Assembly (NCBI GenBank): GCA_903895995.1 | Contig: CAITVX010000035.1 | Location: 1 to 55,187, forward strand | From: an uncultured Actinomycetes bacterium | Lineage (GTDB): Bacteria; Actinomycetota; Actinomycetes; Nanopelagicales; Nanopelagicaceae | DNA length: 55,187 nt | Direction: 5' to 3' | Shown: piece by piece, positions 17,500-27,900 of the stretch | Numbering within the stretch: position 1 is the stretch's first letter | Layout of the letters: the number at the start of each line of letters is the position of its first letter | Notes under the pieces: generated by a model | Told to the model about the DNA's origin: nothing | The model's database searches: none | The model's input: the letters and a program-made list of their open reading frames with translations, nothing else | Position numbers and translations under genes: made by a program

Positions 17500-18475
17500 T
17501 AGCGACCCACTGACTCGTCTTTGTGCGCAGCAAGATAATCAGTGCTGGTGCGCCAATCAAACTTGTAATTAACCCAAGTGGGATCTCGTGGGGTTGAAAG
17601 AGTGTGCGGGCTAATAAATCAGCGAGTAAGAGCAGGGTTGCACCGATAATCGCTGAGAATGAGAGCATGGTGCGATGCGCTGGGCCTATCAGTAAGCGAA
17701 CAATATGTGGGACAAGAAGACCCAAGAAAGCGATTGAACCAACTGCGCTCACAGATGCACCAATCAAGAAGGCCATCGAGATAACTGCCATTAAGCGCAG
17801 GCGCTTTGGATTGATCCCGATGTAGTGGCTACTCGTTTCACCTAACGAATATGCATCGAGCTTGCGAGAGACGAAGAAGGCAGAAATAAATCCAACTTCG
17901 ATAAATGGAGCGATGATCTGAAGCGTGTGGTTATTGAGCAGTGCAAGTGAGCCGAAGTTCCAGAATGCGAGGCTCTGGATCCCTGGCTTTGGTGACATTG
18001 AGATCAGAATTCCTGCCAGTGCAGTCAAGATTGCAGAGACTGCAATACCGGTGAGCAGGAATCCATAACCCTTGTTAGGGGCAAGTACTTGAACAAGAAG
18101 TGCAGCAATAACGGCGAAGAGGATTGCTGCCTCTGCGTTGGTACGTGATCCGTAAGCAGCAGCACCTGATGAGATCACTGCGATTGTTCCAAGAGTCGCA
18201 CCACTAGAGAGACCGATGAGTGTTGGTTCAGCGAGTGGATTGCGGAAAATTCCTTGGGCGATCGCACCTGCAATACCGAGCCCTGCACCGATTATTGCCG
18301 CACCGAAGGCTCTAGGGAATCTAATCTGCCAGACAGTTGTGGCATCAGTGCCAGAGTGATGAGTCAGTAAGTGCCAGAGTGATGTGTGGATCTGCACGAT
18401 TCCAGTGCGAAGTGATACTGCGAAGAGAACCAGCGCGAGAGTGCTGAAGAATATATAGAGCGCTACTTTCTTCAT
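17492..18475 (-). CDS. Heme/siderophore-type ABC importer, permease (FecCD family)
   Basis: 327 residues with about nine to ten hydrophobic segments, matching BtuC/FecCD/HmuU permeases. Recognisable segments are WQIRFPRAFGAAIIGAGLGIAG near the N-terminus, GIFRNPLAEPTLIGLSSGATLG, and LGLLVPHIVRLLIGPAHR, the coupling-helix region contacting the ATPase. The start overlaps the binding-protein stop (ATGA). Confidence 0.88.
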   Translation of the reverse strand: MKKVALYIFFSTLALVLFAVSLRTGIVQIHTSLWHLLTHHSGTDATTVWQIRFPRAFGAAIIGAGLGIAGAIAQGIFRNPLAEPTLIGLSSGATLGTIAVISSGAAAYGSRTNAEAAILFAVIAALLVQVLAPNKGYGFLLTGIAVSAILTALAGILISMSPKPGIQSLAFWNFGSLALLNNHTLQIIAPFIEVGFISAFFVSRKLDAYSLGETSSHYIGINPKRLRLMAVISMAFLIGASVSAVGSIAFLGLLVPHIVRLLIGPAHRTMLSFSAIIGATLLLLADLLARTLFQPHEIPLGLITSLIGAPALIILLRTKTSQWVAND

Positions 18476-19371
18476 AGGGTAGATGCTTTCAGAATATCGG
18501 CCCGAAGTCTTGGAATCAGCGGAATCGTGCGTGGGCCAAATGAGAGCAGGAGTGAATCATCAACCGTTACAACGCGCTTACGCTTACCAGCCGTTGTCTG
18601 GGCGATACCGGGCAACTGTGTGAGGCCATCTAATCCACCGACAGAGACGAGGCCTTTCGTCATGAGCAAGATGACATCAGGATTGAGTTTCACTAACTCT
18701 TCAGCGCTCATAGAGCTAAATGGTTGGTTTAACTGCGCTGCACCAATATCTGTAAAGCCCATTGCCTGTATCAATGAATCAGCACCACTTCCCTTGCCAC
18801 CGATCAGATAGATGCTGGAAGTTCCACGCAGATAAAGAAAGACTACTTTGATTGGTTTTGTTGGATTGTTGATAGAAGTAATTTGATCTGAAAGAAGTTT
18901 GCCAGCTAGCGGAGTACCAATTGCGGTTGCAACAGCCAACTCTTTAGCAGTGATGCTCTTTACATCAAAGGTCGTTGGAATCATCACTGTCTTGATTCCA
19001 GAGTTCTTGAGAGTATCGAGTGCTGTCGCTGGAGATGTGTTGCTATCAATAAGAATGAGATCTGGTTTTTGAGCTAAAACTGTTTCAGTAGAGACAGTGT
19101 GTCCAGGGTTGTCGATGGGTACCTTGGAAAGAGCGGGCATCGTGGACGCGACATCGCGGCCCACAAGAATAGATTCATAACCGAGTGCAGCAACGATCTC
19201 GGCAGAGCCATTTGCGAGTGCAACAACTCGCGAAACCGAAGGCAACTCACCTGAATGCACGATTGGCAATGTGATATCGGCGGCAGATATATCAGACACT
19301 ATGGGAGCTGCTGTAGTGCAACCTGTGAGAAAGAGAGTCGCGCATACAAGAACTGCGCTCAGCTTTTTCAT
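18472..19371 (-). CDS. Heme-type ABC importer, substrate-binding lipoprotein (HmuT-like)
   Basis: 299 residues. A lipoprotein signal with lipobox FLTGC puts the acylated cysteine at about residue 18. The mature part has the BtuF/FhuD fold signature RVVALANGSAEIVAALGYE, and RDVASTMPALSKVP followed by AQKPDLILID, which resembles the heme-binding HmuT branch. Substrate assignment to heme is an inference, strengthened by the two divergent neocarzinostatin-like secreted proteins, a protein type found beside heme importers in actinobacteria. It is preceded by AAGAAT, 6 nt before the ATG. Confidence 0.85.
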   Translation of the reverse strand: MKKLSAVLVCATLFLTGCTTAAPIVSDISAADITLPIVHSGELPSVSRVVALANGSAEIVAALGYESILVGRDVASTMPALSKVPIDNPGHTVSTETVLAQKPDLILIDSNTSPATALDTLKNSGIKTVMIPTTFDVKSITAKELAVATAIGTPLAGKLLSDQITSINNPTKPIKVVFLYLRGTSSIYLIGGKGSGADSLIQAMGFTDIGAAQLNQPFSSMSAEELVKLNPDVILLMTKGLVSVGGLDGLTQLPGIAQTTAGKRKRVVTVDDSLLLSFGPRTIPLIPRLRADILKASTL

Positions 19372-19377
19372 AGTGTG

Positions 19378-19383
19378 ATTCTT
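19378..19383 (-). promoter_or_regulatory. -10 box AAGAAT before the heme-binding lipoprotein gene
   Basis: Minus-strand AAGAAT is followed by CACACT and the ATG at 19371. It keeps the 6-nt spacing but matches the consensus only moderately. Confidence 0.4.
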
Positions 19384-19395
19384 TCAGAGGTTATC

Positions 19396-19420
19396 CCGAC
19401 TATGTGACGAAAAGTGTCGG
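19396..19420. promoter_or_regulatory. Inverted repeat in the divergent heme-locus promoter region
   Basis: CCGAC (19396-19400) and GTCGG (19416-19420) form a 25-bp dyad midway between two divergent start regions. It is a candidate regulator site (TetR-type or iron-responsive), but the half-sites are short. Confidence 0.3.
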
Positions 19421-19442
19421 AGACCAAGCGTGGAAATCGCTC

Positions 19443-19448
19443 TAGATT
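19443..19448 (+). promoter_or_regulatory. -10 box TAGATT, leaderless start of secreted protein
   Basis: TAGATT, then ACGACC, then ATG at 19455; no Shine-Dalgarno sequence. Confidence 0.55.
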
Positions 19449-19454
19449 ACGACC

Positions 19455-19964
19455 ATGAGCAAGCGAGCAATGCTAGGTGTTAAGGGTGCAATAGCTGCAG
19501 GGATCTTCTTCTCCTTACAGATATCACCAGCGCTCGCTGTTCTTGGCTCTCATGGCGAGTCTCTTAAAGTTTCCAAGACCACTGGAATCAAAAGTGGAGA
19601 TTCACTTGTCGTTACAGGTCAACACTACGACGAAACGATCGGCATCTATGTTGCATTCTGCAAGGTCGTACCAAAGGGCCAACTACCAACGCCTTGCGGT
19701 GGCGGTGCAGATAAAAATGGTGGTACCGGCGCATCTGAATGGATTAGTTCTAATCCCCCTTCATACGGAGTTGGTTTAGCGAAGCCATATCTACCTGGCG
19801 GTCGCTTTAGTGTGACCATAAAAGTTTCACCGGTTATTGCTGTGCCAAATGGGAAAGCAATCGATTGCCGTAAGAGTGCATGCGCGATCTATACGCGCGC
19901 AGACCACACACGTGGTGATGATCGTTCTTATGATCTAGCAGTTCCACTTGCCTTTAAAAAATAG
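19455..19964 (+). CDS. Secreted neocarzinostatin-like protein of the heme locus
   Basis: 169 residues with a signal peptide ending near SPALA. The mature domain (KVSKTTGIKSGDSLVVTGQHYD ..., shown here only in part) has the immunoglobulin-like fold of the neocarzinostatin family, with AFCKVVPKGQLPTPCGGG and SEWISSNPPSYG. This closely matches domains found in actinobacterial heme-uptake proteins such as those fused to HtaA, although no HtaA domain is present. It ends with C-x4-C-x6-DHT-x3-D-x-S-x-D-x2-VP-x2-F, which the next gene repeats. Likely a cell-surface or secreted heme-handling protein; the function is inferred from context. Confidence 0.7.
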   Translation: MSKRAMLGVKGAIAAGIFFSLQISPALAVLGSHGESLKVSKTTGIKSGDSLVVTGQHYDETIGIYVAFCKVVPKGQLPTPCGGGADKNGGTGASEWISSNPPSYGVGLAKPYLPGGRFSVTIKVSPVIAVPNGKAIDCRKSACAIYTRADHTRGDDRSYDLAVPLAFKK

Positions 19965-19987
19965 AAATCACAGAGAGAAGAGTAGAT

Positions 19988-21013
19988 ATGAAGCGCATCA
20001 TGACAGCAGTAGCAGCAGCTGCATTGGCAATCGGGTTTGCACCGCAAGCATTTGCGGCTAACACGCAAGTTATGTGGACCGGAGCGAATGGTGCGCCAGT
20101 ATCAGGAACTCCAGGAGTCGCTGCCGGAGATACTCTGCATTTTGTTCTTGGAAAGTTCCCAAGTGGACATGGGCTCTATGCTTACGAAGCTGTACAGCCT
20201 GCAGCAGGTACGCGTCCAACTCAGACTAGTGCCGCAATCCCAGCGCTAACGATGTGGATTAGCGCCGACCCAACTGCGCCTTCACACCCAACTCAAGTGC
20301 TCGCATTTACAATCGATAATGGAAATGCCTGGGGTGCCGACTGTGCACACCAGCAATGTGGATTATGGTTCCAATACGATCACACAAATGTGGCAGATAA
20401 GAGCGAAGATCAATTCGTGCCGTTTACTTTCATCGCGGCCCCACTTGCATCCGGTACGGCTCCAACTGGTGCGAATCCCGCCCCAGTGACGCTCGCAATC
20501 CCTGCGGATACGCTCGCGGTAACGGCCAATGGAGTGGCTCTTGTAGAGAATGTTCCGGGTTCAATTACATATCGCACACCACTTACCTTCGCAGCGAAAA
20601 CTGGCTCAGGTGTTGTGGTCACATTGAAGTCCTACACACCAGATCTCTGCCCAGTAAATGGTTTAGTAGTCGATGCGCTCAAAGGCACTGGTGTCTGCGA
20701 TATCGCAGTCATATCTACTGGTGATGCGATGCATGCACCAAAGACTGCACACTTCCCATTGATGCTCTCACCTGCAACACAATCCCTCACAACTACTACG
20801 GCCGCAGTGAAGGTTGGAAAGAGCGTTGCGCTTACTTCAACAACGGCATTCGGCGAGAAGATCACGTATAAGTCTTCTTCTAAGAATTGTTCCGTGAGTG
20901 GCGCTGCAGTAAAGGGTCTTAAAGCTGGTTCATGCACAATTAATGCAACTGCACCTGGGACTGCAAATTATGGTGCGTTAAAGGCGAGCGTTCTTGTAAC
21001 CGTTAAGAAGTAA
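19988..21013 (+). CDS. Secreted protein: neocarzinostatin-like domain plus Ig-like repeats
   Basis: 341 residues with signal peptide MKRIMTAVAAAALAIGFAPQAFA. The first about 150 residues contain the same C-x4-C-x6-DHT-x3-D-x-S-x-D-x2-VP-x2-F motif as the preceding protein (CAHQQCGLWFQYDHTNVADK), so the two are diverged paralogues. Two Ig-like repeats with internal cysteine pairs (CPVNG/GVCDIA and NCSV/SCTI) follow. It has a good Shine-Dalgarno (GAGAGAAGAG) and lies 23 nt after the previous stop, so it is the second gene of that transcript. It ends 3 nt from the convergent TetR gene. Confidence 0.75.
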   Translation: MKRIMTAVAAAALAIGFAPQAFAANTQVMWTGANGAPVSGTPGVAAGDTLHFVLGKFPSGHGLYAYEAVQPAAGTRPTQTSAAIPALTMWISADPTAPSHPTQVLAFTIDNGNAWGADCAHQQCGLWFQYDHTNVADKSEDQFVPFTFIAAPLASGTAPTGANPAPVTLAIPADTLAVTANGVALVENVPGSITYRTPLTFAAKTGSGVVVTLKSYTPDLCPVNGLVVDALKGTGVCDIAVISTGDAMHAPKTAHFPLMLSPATQSLTTTTAAVKVGKSVALTSTTAFGEKITYKSSSKNCSVSGAAVKGLKAGSCTINATAPGTANYGALKASVLVTVKK

Positions 21014-21016
21014 TTT

Positions 21017-21598
21017 TTAAACGAGGGCTCGGAGTCCAGCTAAGGCAAAAGTAGTTGCGCTCTGGATTTCGAGCTCTGCATCATTTCCGGCATCGATCCG
21101 GACAGATGCAGCATCAGTAACGCTCTGCAGGAATGCAGCAGCAGCCATCGGTTCCTTAATTCCAGTTTCAGTGAGCGCTTTACGAAGCGGAGCCATCATC
21201 TTGCGGTGGCCGAGTGCAATCTCTTCTTTGCGATAGTCAGGTGCCTGAATCGTATTGAGTGATTTCACGAGCATATGGCGACCATCTGCAACATAGCGAA
21301 GGCCTTCTGCAATCCACTGTTCGATCTGTTCAAAGGGATCTGTGACATCTTTAATGGCTACAGCGAGGCGATCGGTGTAGTAATCGAGCTCTTCAATAAC
21401 TAAATCAGCAACGAGATCGGCAGAGCTCTCAAAGTATTCATAGACAGATGAGCGCGCGAGGCCCGCTTTTGCAGCGACTGCTGCGACTGTAATTGCGCTA
21501 GCGCCTTCATTCATAGCGAGTTCAAGCGCAGCAGCCATCAATTGCTGACGGCGAAGTTCGCGGTGAGCTACAACTGAAGGGGCTTGAATCTTTGGCAC
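21017..21598 (-). CDS. TetR-family transcriptional regulator
   Basis: 193 residues from GTG 21598, chosen because minus-strand CATAAT-TCCAAG directly precedes it; a TTG at 21625 is possible but lies upstream of that -10 box. The N-terminal helix-turn-helix is typical of TetR (RRQQLMAAALELAMNEGASAITVAAVAAKAGLARSS region, then VYEYFESSADLVADLV). Its own -10 and start codon lie wholly inside the left copy of a 47-bp direct repeat. The ligand is unknown; it may regulate the adjacent heme genes or the YdcZ transporter that probably once stood next to it. Confidence 0.88.
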   Translation of the reverse strand: MPKIQAPSVVAHRELRRQQLMAAALELAMNEGASAITVAAVAAKAGLARSSVYEYFESSADLVADLVIEELDYYTDRLAVAIKDVTDPFEQIEQWIAEGLRYVADGRHMLVKSLNTIQAPDYRKEEIALGHRKMMAPLRKALTETGIKEPMAAAAFLQSVTDAASVRIDAGNDAELEIQSATTFALAGLRALV

Positions 21599-21635
21599 CT
21601 TGGAATTATGCCTTGCGCTTCTCAAAATAGCGACT
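21589..21635. repeat. 47-bp direct repeat, left copy
   Basis: Identical over 47 bp to 31236-31282, same orientation. It contains the tetR start and -10 box and, read on the minus strand, the last nine complete codons and stop of a YdcZ C-terminus (SRYFEKRKA). Just outside the repeat the left copy reads CTTGTA where the right copy has CTCGTC, both coding Leu-Val, so it looks like a remnant of a related ydcZ allele. Confidence 0.9.
21605..21610 (-). promoter_or_regulatory. -10 box CATAAT, leaderless start of tetR
   Basis: Minus-strand CATAAT-TCCAAG-GTG. In the right-hand copy of the repeat the TAA within this box is the stop codon of the YdcZ transporter gene, which points to the ancestral arrangement ydcZ-tetR. 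Confidence 0.6.
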
Positions 21636-21984
21636 TACAAGAGTGGTCGCTCACACCAACGCCTCCACTTGGTCTAGTTCACACCTCGTTGAGAGCTACA
21701 AAGCTAAGTGGTGCGGTGGTCAATGGACCGGCACAAGATCCTTTGCTGGAATACAAAGTGGCGCACGTTGGCGGCGAGCTTTTCGTTTTCAACGAAGTTT
21801 TACTCAGAAGTAAGGCCTTTTACGCTCAAATTCTTCTCAGTGGGGTGCCGATAGGCCCCCATATCGCAATCGATGCTCAATAAAATAGGGTGAGAAAAAA
21901 GGGTTATCCCCGCTTGAAGGCGCGTACCCTTAGAGGGGCCGCTGACCGTTGGATGGCCGGCGCTTTTTTTTGGGGGGGGCTGTC
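21636..21984. other. Gene-free 5' region of the giant surface-protein gene
   Basis: No credible gene was found here; a plus-strand frame starting at TTG 21584 begins in the repeat, has no start signal and resembles no known family. The region has a TGGGG/CCCCA hairpin (21841-21860), a -10-like TAAAAT (21881-21886), an AAGGGT/ACCCTT dyad (21899-21931) and the T8G8 tract. It may be a structured promoter/leader. Confidence 0.35.
21964..21979 (+). repeat. T8G8 homopolymer tract at the 5' end of the giant gene
   Basis: Eight T (21964-21971) followed by eight G (21972-21979), the longest mononucleotide runs noticed in the window. It lies between possible start codons TTG 21949 and ATG 21953 and the start GTG 21985. 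Adding one base would put ATG 21953 in frame with the gene; at the present length ATG 21953 is out of frame and TTG 21949 is in frame. This is the layout expected for slipped-strand phase variation, though it is not proven. Confidence 0.6.
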
Positions 21985-24900
21985 GTGGCACCTTCCGGCG
22001 TACGCAAAAGAATTGCGACGTTTTTATCTTCTTCACTTATTTTTGGGATGAGCTTATTTGTAGCTACCACCCAAGCAGGAGCAGTCTCTACCGTCACATC
22101 TGGGTCGACTGTCACCAATACTTATTCCAATACCGCGGCAGTTGAATATTTTACGGTCCCGGCAAATGTCACCTCGATCACGATTACTTTGAAAGGTGCT
22201 GAAGGCGGTCTCGGTGGCACAGATTCTGCTGGACGACCACCTGCAGGTGGTTACCAAGGTTTGGTATCAGGAACAATCTCTGTAACACCGGGGCAAGTCC
22301 TATCTGTTGGTGTTGGTAGCGGAGGAAAAGACTCAACTGCTGCAACAGTGTGCACGGCTGGAACTCAAGACTGGAGAGTAGCTGATACAAAGAATGCTGT
22401 TGGCGGAACAAATCCATTTGGTGGGTATGGTGGCGGTTTAGGAGGGTCAACTGGCCCTGATGGTTGTTCAGGTTATGGCGGCGCTGGCGGCGCTGCATCT
22501 GTCATTCGAATTGGTGCAAGTAACAATGATGCATCTGTAGCAACAATTGTTGCCGGTGGTTCTGGTGGTTCTGGTGGTTCGGGCCAATTCCCAGAAACAG
22601 TTGGCCAACTCTCTCTTTCAGCATTTGCGGCAAGAACAGATTCCACATCAACAAGTGGACAGCCTGGCCTTTATACGTCTTACGCCTGTTATAACGGAAT
22701 TCTTCCTAATTCCTTCCCTACTAGATCAGAGTCAAAACCGACATCCACTATGGGATATCGCATTACATCAGATCAACGATGTGATGGCGGTGGCGGTGCT
22801 GGTGGCGGTGGCGGTGCACAAGGTGGCGCGCAAGGTGTATTGCAATATGGAGCAGGCGTCTCTCGCCCTGCACCAGAATTTTTTGGTCACGGCGCGAATC
22901 CGGGACAAAATTCTACGAATAGTTTGAGTGGCCTAACTGCCAGCTATCAGTATTACGCAGATAACAATGCCAACGGCTCGGCTGTCATTAGCTACTCAAG
23001 CGGAGTTCCAAACCCACCCACGACAGTAGCCGGGAATCCCGGGGATAAGCTCGTCAATCTATATTGGACTGCGCCTGTAAACACTGGAAATAGTGCAATA
23101 ACTGGGTACCAAGTCCAATATTCGGTGAGCCCATACACCTCGTGGACCACGGCCTCTGGGTGCACTGGAATAGGCACCACCTGCACAATCTCATCCTTGA
23201 CCAATAGCACGGGCTATAAATTCCAAGTCGCGGCTATTAACGCGATTGGCACTGGCTCTTATTCATCTCCATCTGTGGTGATCACACCCGTTGCAGTGCC
23301 AACTGCTCCAACTGCACTTGTGGCGACCCCTAGTGATGGAACGATTTCGATCGCATTCACTGCGGCGACATCATCAATTTCGATTACAGGTTATGACTAT
23401 TCAATCAATAGTGGGTCTACGTGGAGTGCAAGTGGTTCAACATCAACACCAGTGTTGATCACAGGTTTGAGTAATGGCCTCGCATACACGGTAATACTTC
23501 GTGCTAATAACGCATCTGGAGCTGGTGCAGCATCAACCTCGGTGACCTCGACGCCACTGACAATCCCGGGTGCGCCGACAATTACAAGTGTTACCTCTGG
23601 TTCGAGCGGGACCTCCTTGATCGTTGCTTTCGTTGCAGGAAGCAATGGCGGATCGACGATTACCTCGTATCAATATGCAATCAGTACTGGTGCCAATAGT
23701 TCTAACTTTGGAACGCCAGTAGCAATTACAGGTACATCATCTCCATTTACAATTTCAGGTTTAAGCAATGGAACCTATTACACAGTCGAGTTGAGAGCTG
23801 TGAATACAGCAGGCAATGGACCATTTGCAGTGTTCAACAACAGCGTCACCCTTGCAGCACCAAATGCTCCGGTTCTTTCATCTCTTGTTGCCGGGAACCA
23901 GAGTATTCAGGTGAATTACACACCATACACATCATCAACGAACGGCGGATCCGCGATAACTAGCATCTCCTATTCATTAGATGCTGGAACTACATGGGTT
24001 AGCGCAGGAACTCTTACAAACCCATTTACTATCTCTGGGCTTACTAACGGAACTTCGTATGCAGTTTTGTTGAAGGCAACAAATGGAATAGGAAGTAGTT
24101 CGAACTCTAATTCACTTTCTGCGATACCAATTACTGTTCCAGGTGTGCCAACACAACTCAGTGTTACAGCCGCCCCTACATCGGCAGTCGTCTCATGGAC
24201 CGCCCCCGTATCTACCGGTGGTTCAGCTATAACAGCCTATACAGCCACTGCCTATAGCGCTTTAACTGGCGGGATTGCAGTAAAGAGTTGCACCACATCT
24301 GGGGCTCTTACGTGCACAATCACCGCCCTCACAAATGATACAAATTATTATGTTTCTGTCTTAGCAACTAATGCGCCTGCGGGAAATGGAGCTGAAGCAT
24401 CACCACGTATTTCTGTGATACCAGCTGCGCTACCAGGGGCACCAACTATTGGAACAATCACAGCAGGTAGCGCCTATCTCACCGTTCCCTTCACCGCAGG
24501 ATCAGCAGATACTCAAAATCCAATAACAAATTATCAATATTCAACCAATGCTGGTGTCTCATGGACAAATACCAATTCACTTCTCTCACCATTCACAATC
24601 TCTGGACTTACCAATGGAACTTCTTATAGTGTGATTTTGCGAGCAGTAAGTAATTTAGGTAACGGAACCACATCAAGCGCTGTGAGCGCAACCCCATATA
24701 CATTCCCAGATTCTGTGAATCCTGCAACTATCTCGTATGCCGCGGCCGTGAAGCAGGTGAATGCTTCATGGACTGCACCATTTAATGGTGGCTCACAGAT
24801 TCAAAATTATTACGTCTCTGTATTTAACGCATCTGTTGGTGGCACGCAGCTCACCGCTAATTCATGTACATCCACGGGCACTCCTGCAGCACCATCGTGT

Positions 24901-27900
24901 TTGATTACAGGCTTGACTGATGGAACGACATATTGGATTTCAATTCAGCCATATAACGCGGCAGGTTACGGAAACCGATCAGATCCTCGTGTTTCAGTTT
25001 TATCTGGAGTGAGTACAACAGTTGGTCTCACTTCGACTGCATCAACTATTAATTACAATGGGTCGGTCACATTAACGGCGACCGTTTCGACGGCATCTGG
25101 CACTCCAACAGGCACGATGAACTTCATGTCAGATGGCACAACAATCACTGGCTGTGGAACCCAGGCGATTACTTCACGGGTTGCGACATGCGTTGCAACT
25201 GGATTTACAGTTGGATCACATTCGCTCACCGCTGCCTACTCTGGTAGTTCCTCATATTCTTCTTCACTGAGTGGGACGACCGGGCTGAGCGTTAATGCCC
25301 TCGCCCAAACGATTACTTTTGGGGCCTTATCTGCAAATTCGCTGACTGCAAGCCCTATTTCTATATCGGCGACAGCTTCTTCTCTGCTGAGCGTCACCTT
25401 TACTTCATCGACTCCGAGCGTCTGTACCGTTTCTGGTACTTCGGTCACTCTCGCGGCAACCGGTACATGTTCAATCAATGCAGACCAAGCAGGCAGCGCC
25501 ACATATGCGAGCGCTCCCACGGTCCCTCAATCATTTACGGTGAATCCTGCTGCCCCAGGAATCTCCACACCTAGTATTTCAGGGACCGCGCAAGTTGGAA
25601 CTTCATTAAGTGTAAATGCCTTATCCACAACAGGAGTGGTTACGACAACGGGCTATGTGTGGAAAAAATCTGCGACATCTGGTGGCACTTACTCTCCAAT
25701 ATCAGGTGCGATTTCAAGTAGTTATACACCAAACGCAGCTGATGCTTCTTATTATCTAGAAGTGGTTGTAACCGTATCTAATGCCGGTGGAAGTGCAACG
25801 GCTACTTCACTGCCAACTAGTGCAGTGGCATTGATTCCGCAAACTGGATTAGCCATCACATCTTTGAGTGGAACTTTTGGAACTTCCCTTCCACTCGTCA
25901 CAAGTGGTGGTAATGGTTCTGGAACCGTTACTTTCTCGACCCCAACAACTGGGTGCTCAATAATCGGTGGCGCGCTCACTGTTACGGCACCAAAGAGTTG
26001 TTCTGTTACTGCGGTTAAAGATGCCCAAGGAAATTATGCAAGTGCTTCAACGACAAGTTCTGTTGTGATTGGGAAAGCAGCGTCCACGGTTGTCCTTACT
26101 CTTCCAAATAATTCTATCTACGCAAACCTCAACAAAACTGTTGTGATTAGCGCAACCACAAATACACCTGGTGTCGTCTCATTCTTGCTCGATGGAGCGG
26201 CGATGTCGGGTTGCTCTTCCATCTCTACCAGCGCCAATGTAGCTACATGTAGTTGGACTCCTGCTGTTGCACCAAGCAATGCAGCACTTACAGCAACTTT
26301 CACACCAACAGATTCAGTGGATTATCTGACTGCAACTGGTTCCTTGGCAGTCGCAGTAGTTGGTAGTTCTTTGGCGGGTGTGAACCCTAGTGATTTAACA
26401 AACCTAGCCAGCATCACAACGATTGATAATGTTACTAATCGAACCCTAACTGCTGATTCAGCTGATACACATTTAATACTGACCGTTCCAGGGGGCTCAC
26501 TTCCAATCGGATCACAAGTAACAATCTATTTAAATGCAAACTTTACGACTGCTAGAGCTGCAATTGCTTCAAGTAATTACCTACTCAATTTCATTATTGC
26601 GTGGAATGCTTCTGATAACACTGTTCCTTCAGCGTCGAAACCATTGACCTTGGCGATTACAAATGCAAGCATCTCTAAAGGAATGGCTGCATATGCAATT
26701 ATCGGAGGAGTTGCCACCTCAATAGGTAAAGCGACTGTTGCTGGTTCGATGACTGTGGACTTAGCACAGGATCCACTTGTAGTTGTTGCACCTACGGTGC
26801 CAGATGCTCCAACAGTTGTGACTGCCACATCAGGAGGAAACGGAAGTTCTACAGTAAGTTGGGTAGCACCTGATAACGACGGAGGAAAATCCATCTCTGG
26901 TTATACGGTAACTGCAAGTGGCAGTGGTGGCCAATCATGCACCACTTTTGGTAGCTCGCGATCATGTGCTGTGAGTGGCTTAACAAACGGAACCGCTTAT
27001 ACATTTACTGTTACGGCTCAAAATGTAGTTGGAACCAGCACTCCAAGTAGCCAATCTGCCGCAATCACTCCTAGCGACCCACCAGTTATCACTACACCTA
27101 GTTCTGGACTTACCGGAACCTACAATTCACCATTCTCTCTCTCGTTCTTTGCCACAAGTACAGCGGCTATTTCAAGTTATGCAGTGACTTCAGGCGGATC
27201 AGCATTGAGTGCACTCGGACTTTCACTCAACACAAATAGCGGAGTAATCACAGGCACACCTTCATCAATAGGAAATGCCACAATTGTCGTGCAAGTAACA
27301 GATGGAAATAATCAAAGTGCTGTTACATCCTCGTTTACCATCTCGATTGCCCCAGCCGCCTCAAGTATTACTTCATTCACTGTCCCATCGATGACTTATG
27401 GAAGTGCCGTCACATTAAGTGCTACTTCGAGTGTGGCAGGGCAAATAACCTTTAATGTAGGTGGATCCGCAATCTCTGGCTGTAGCAATGTAGTTGAAAA
27501 TGGCTCTAGAACTGCTACTTGTTCGTTCACGCCTACTAGTACCAACCTACTTAGCTTTACTGTGAATTTCACTCCTACATCTAGCAACTATTCAGCACTC
27601 ACAGGAGTCGGCACAACGACTTCGACTCCATCGCATGCTTCAAGCAGTACGAGTTTTACGATATCCAATGCTTCTCCAACCTTCGGTACCCAAATCACTC
27701 TCACGGCAGTAGTAACGACCGGGGCTACAGGAACTGTGCAATTTGTTGATGGCTCCAACAATGTTCTCTGCACTACTGGCAATCTTTCATCTGGCTCTGC
27801 AAGTTGTTTATGGACCCCTGACAATGTGACGACATATTCCGTGAAGGCCGTTTATGCGGGTGATAGCAACTATCTTAGCTCGGAATCAAGTGCCTCTAAT

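Noticed and set aside
16900-18475. Assignment of the importer to cobalamin
   Set aside because: No cobalamin riboswitch motif upstream and the binding protein looks closer to HmuT; the heme call remains inferred.
21584-21883. Plus-strand 99-codon frame in the leader of the giant gene
   Set aside because: Begins at TTG inside the direct repeat, lacks a promoter or ribosome site at the right spacing and resembles no protein family.
21935-21971. GCCG/CGGC hairpin followed by T8 as an intrinsic terminator before the giant gene
   Set aside because: The stem is only about 4 bp with mismatches; kept as an alternative reading of the T-run but not called.
22555-22860. Glycine-codon repeats (GGTGGTTCT and GGTGGCGGTGGC) as a possible CRISPR or satellite
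   Set aside because: They are in-frame coding repeats of a glycine-rich protein domain with no spacer-like unique segments.
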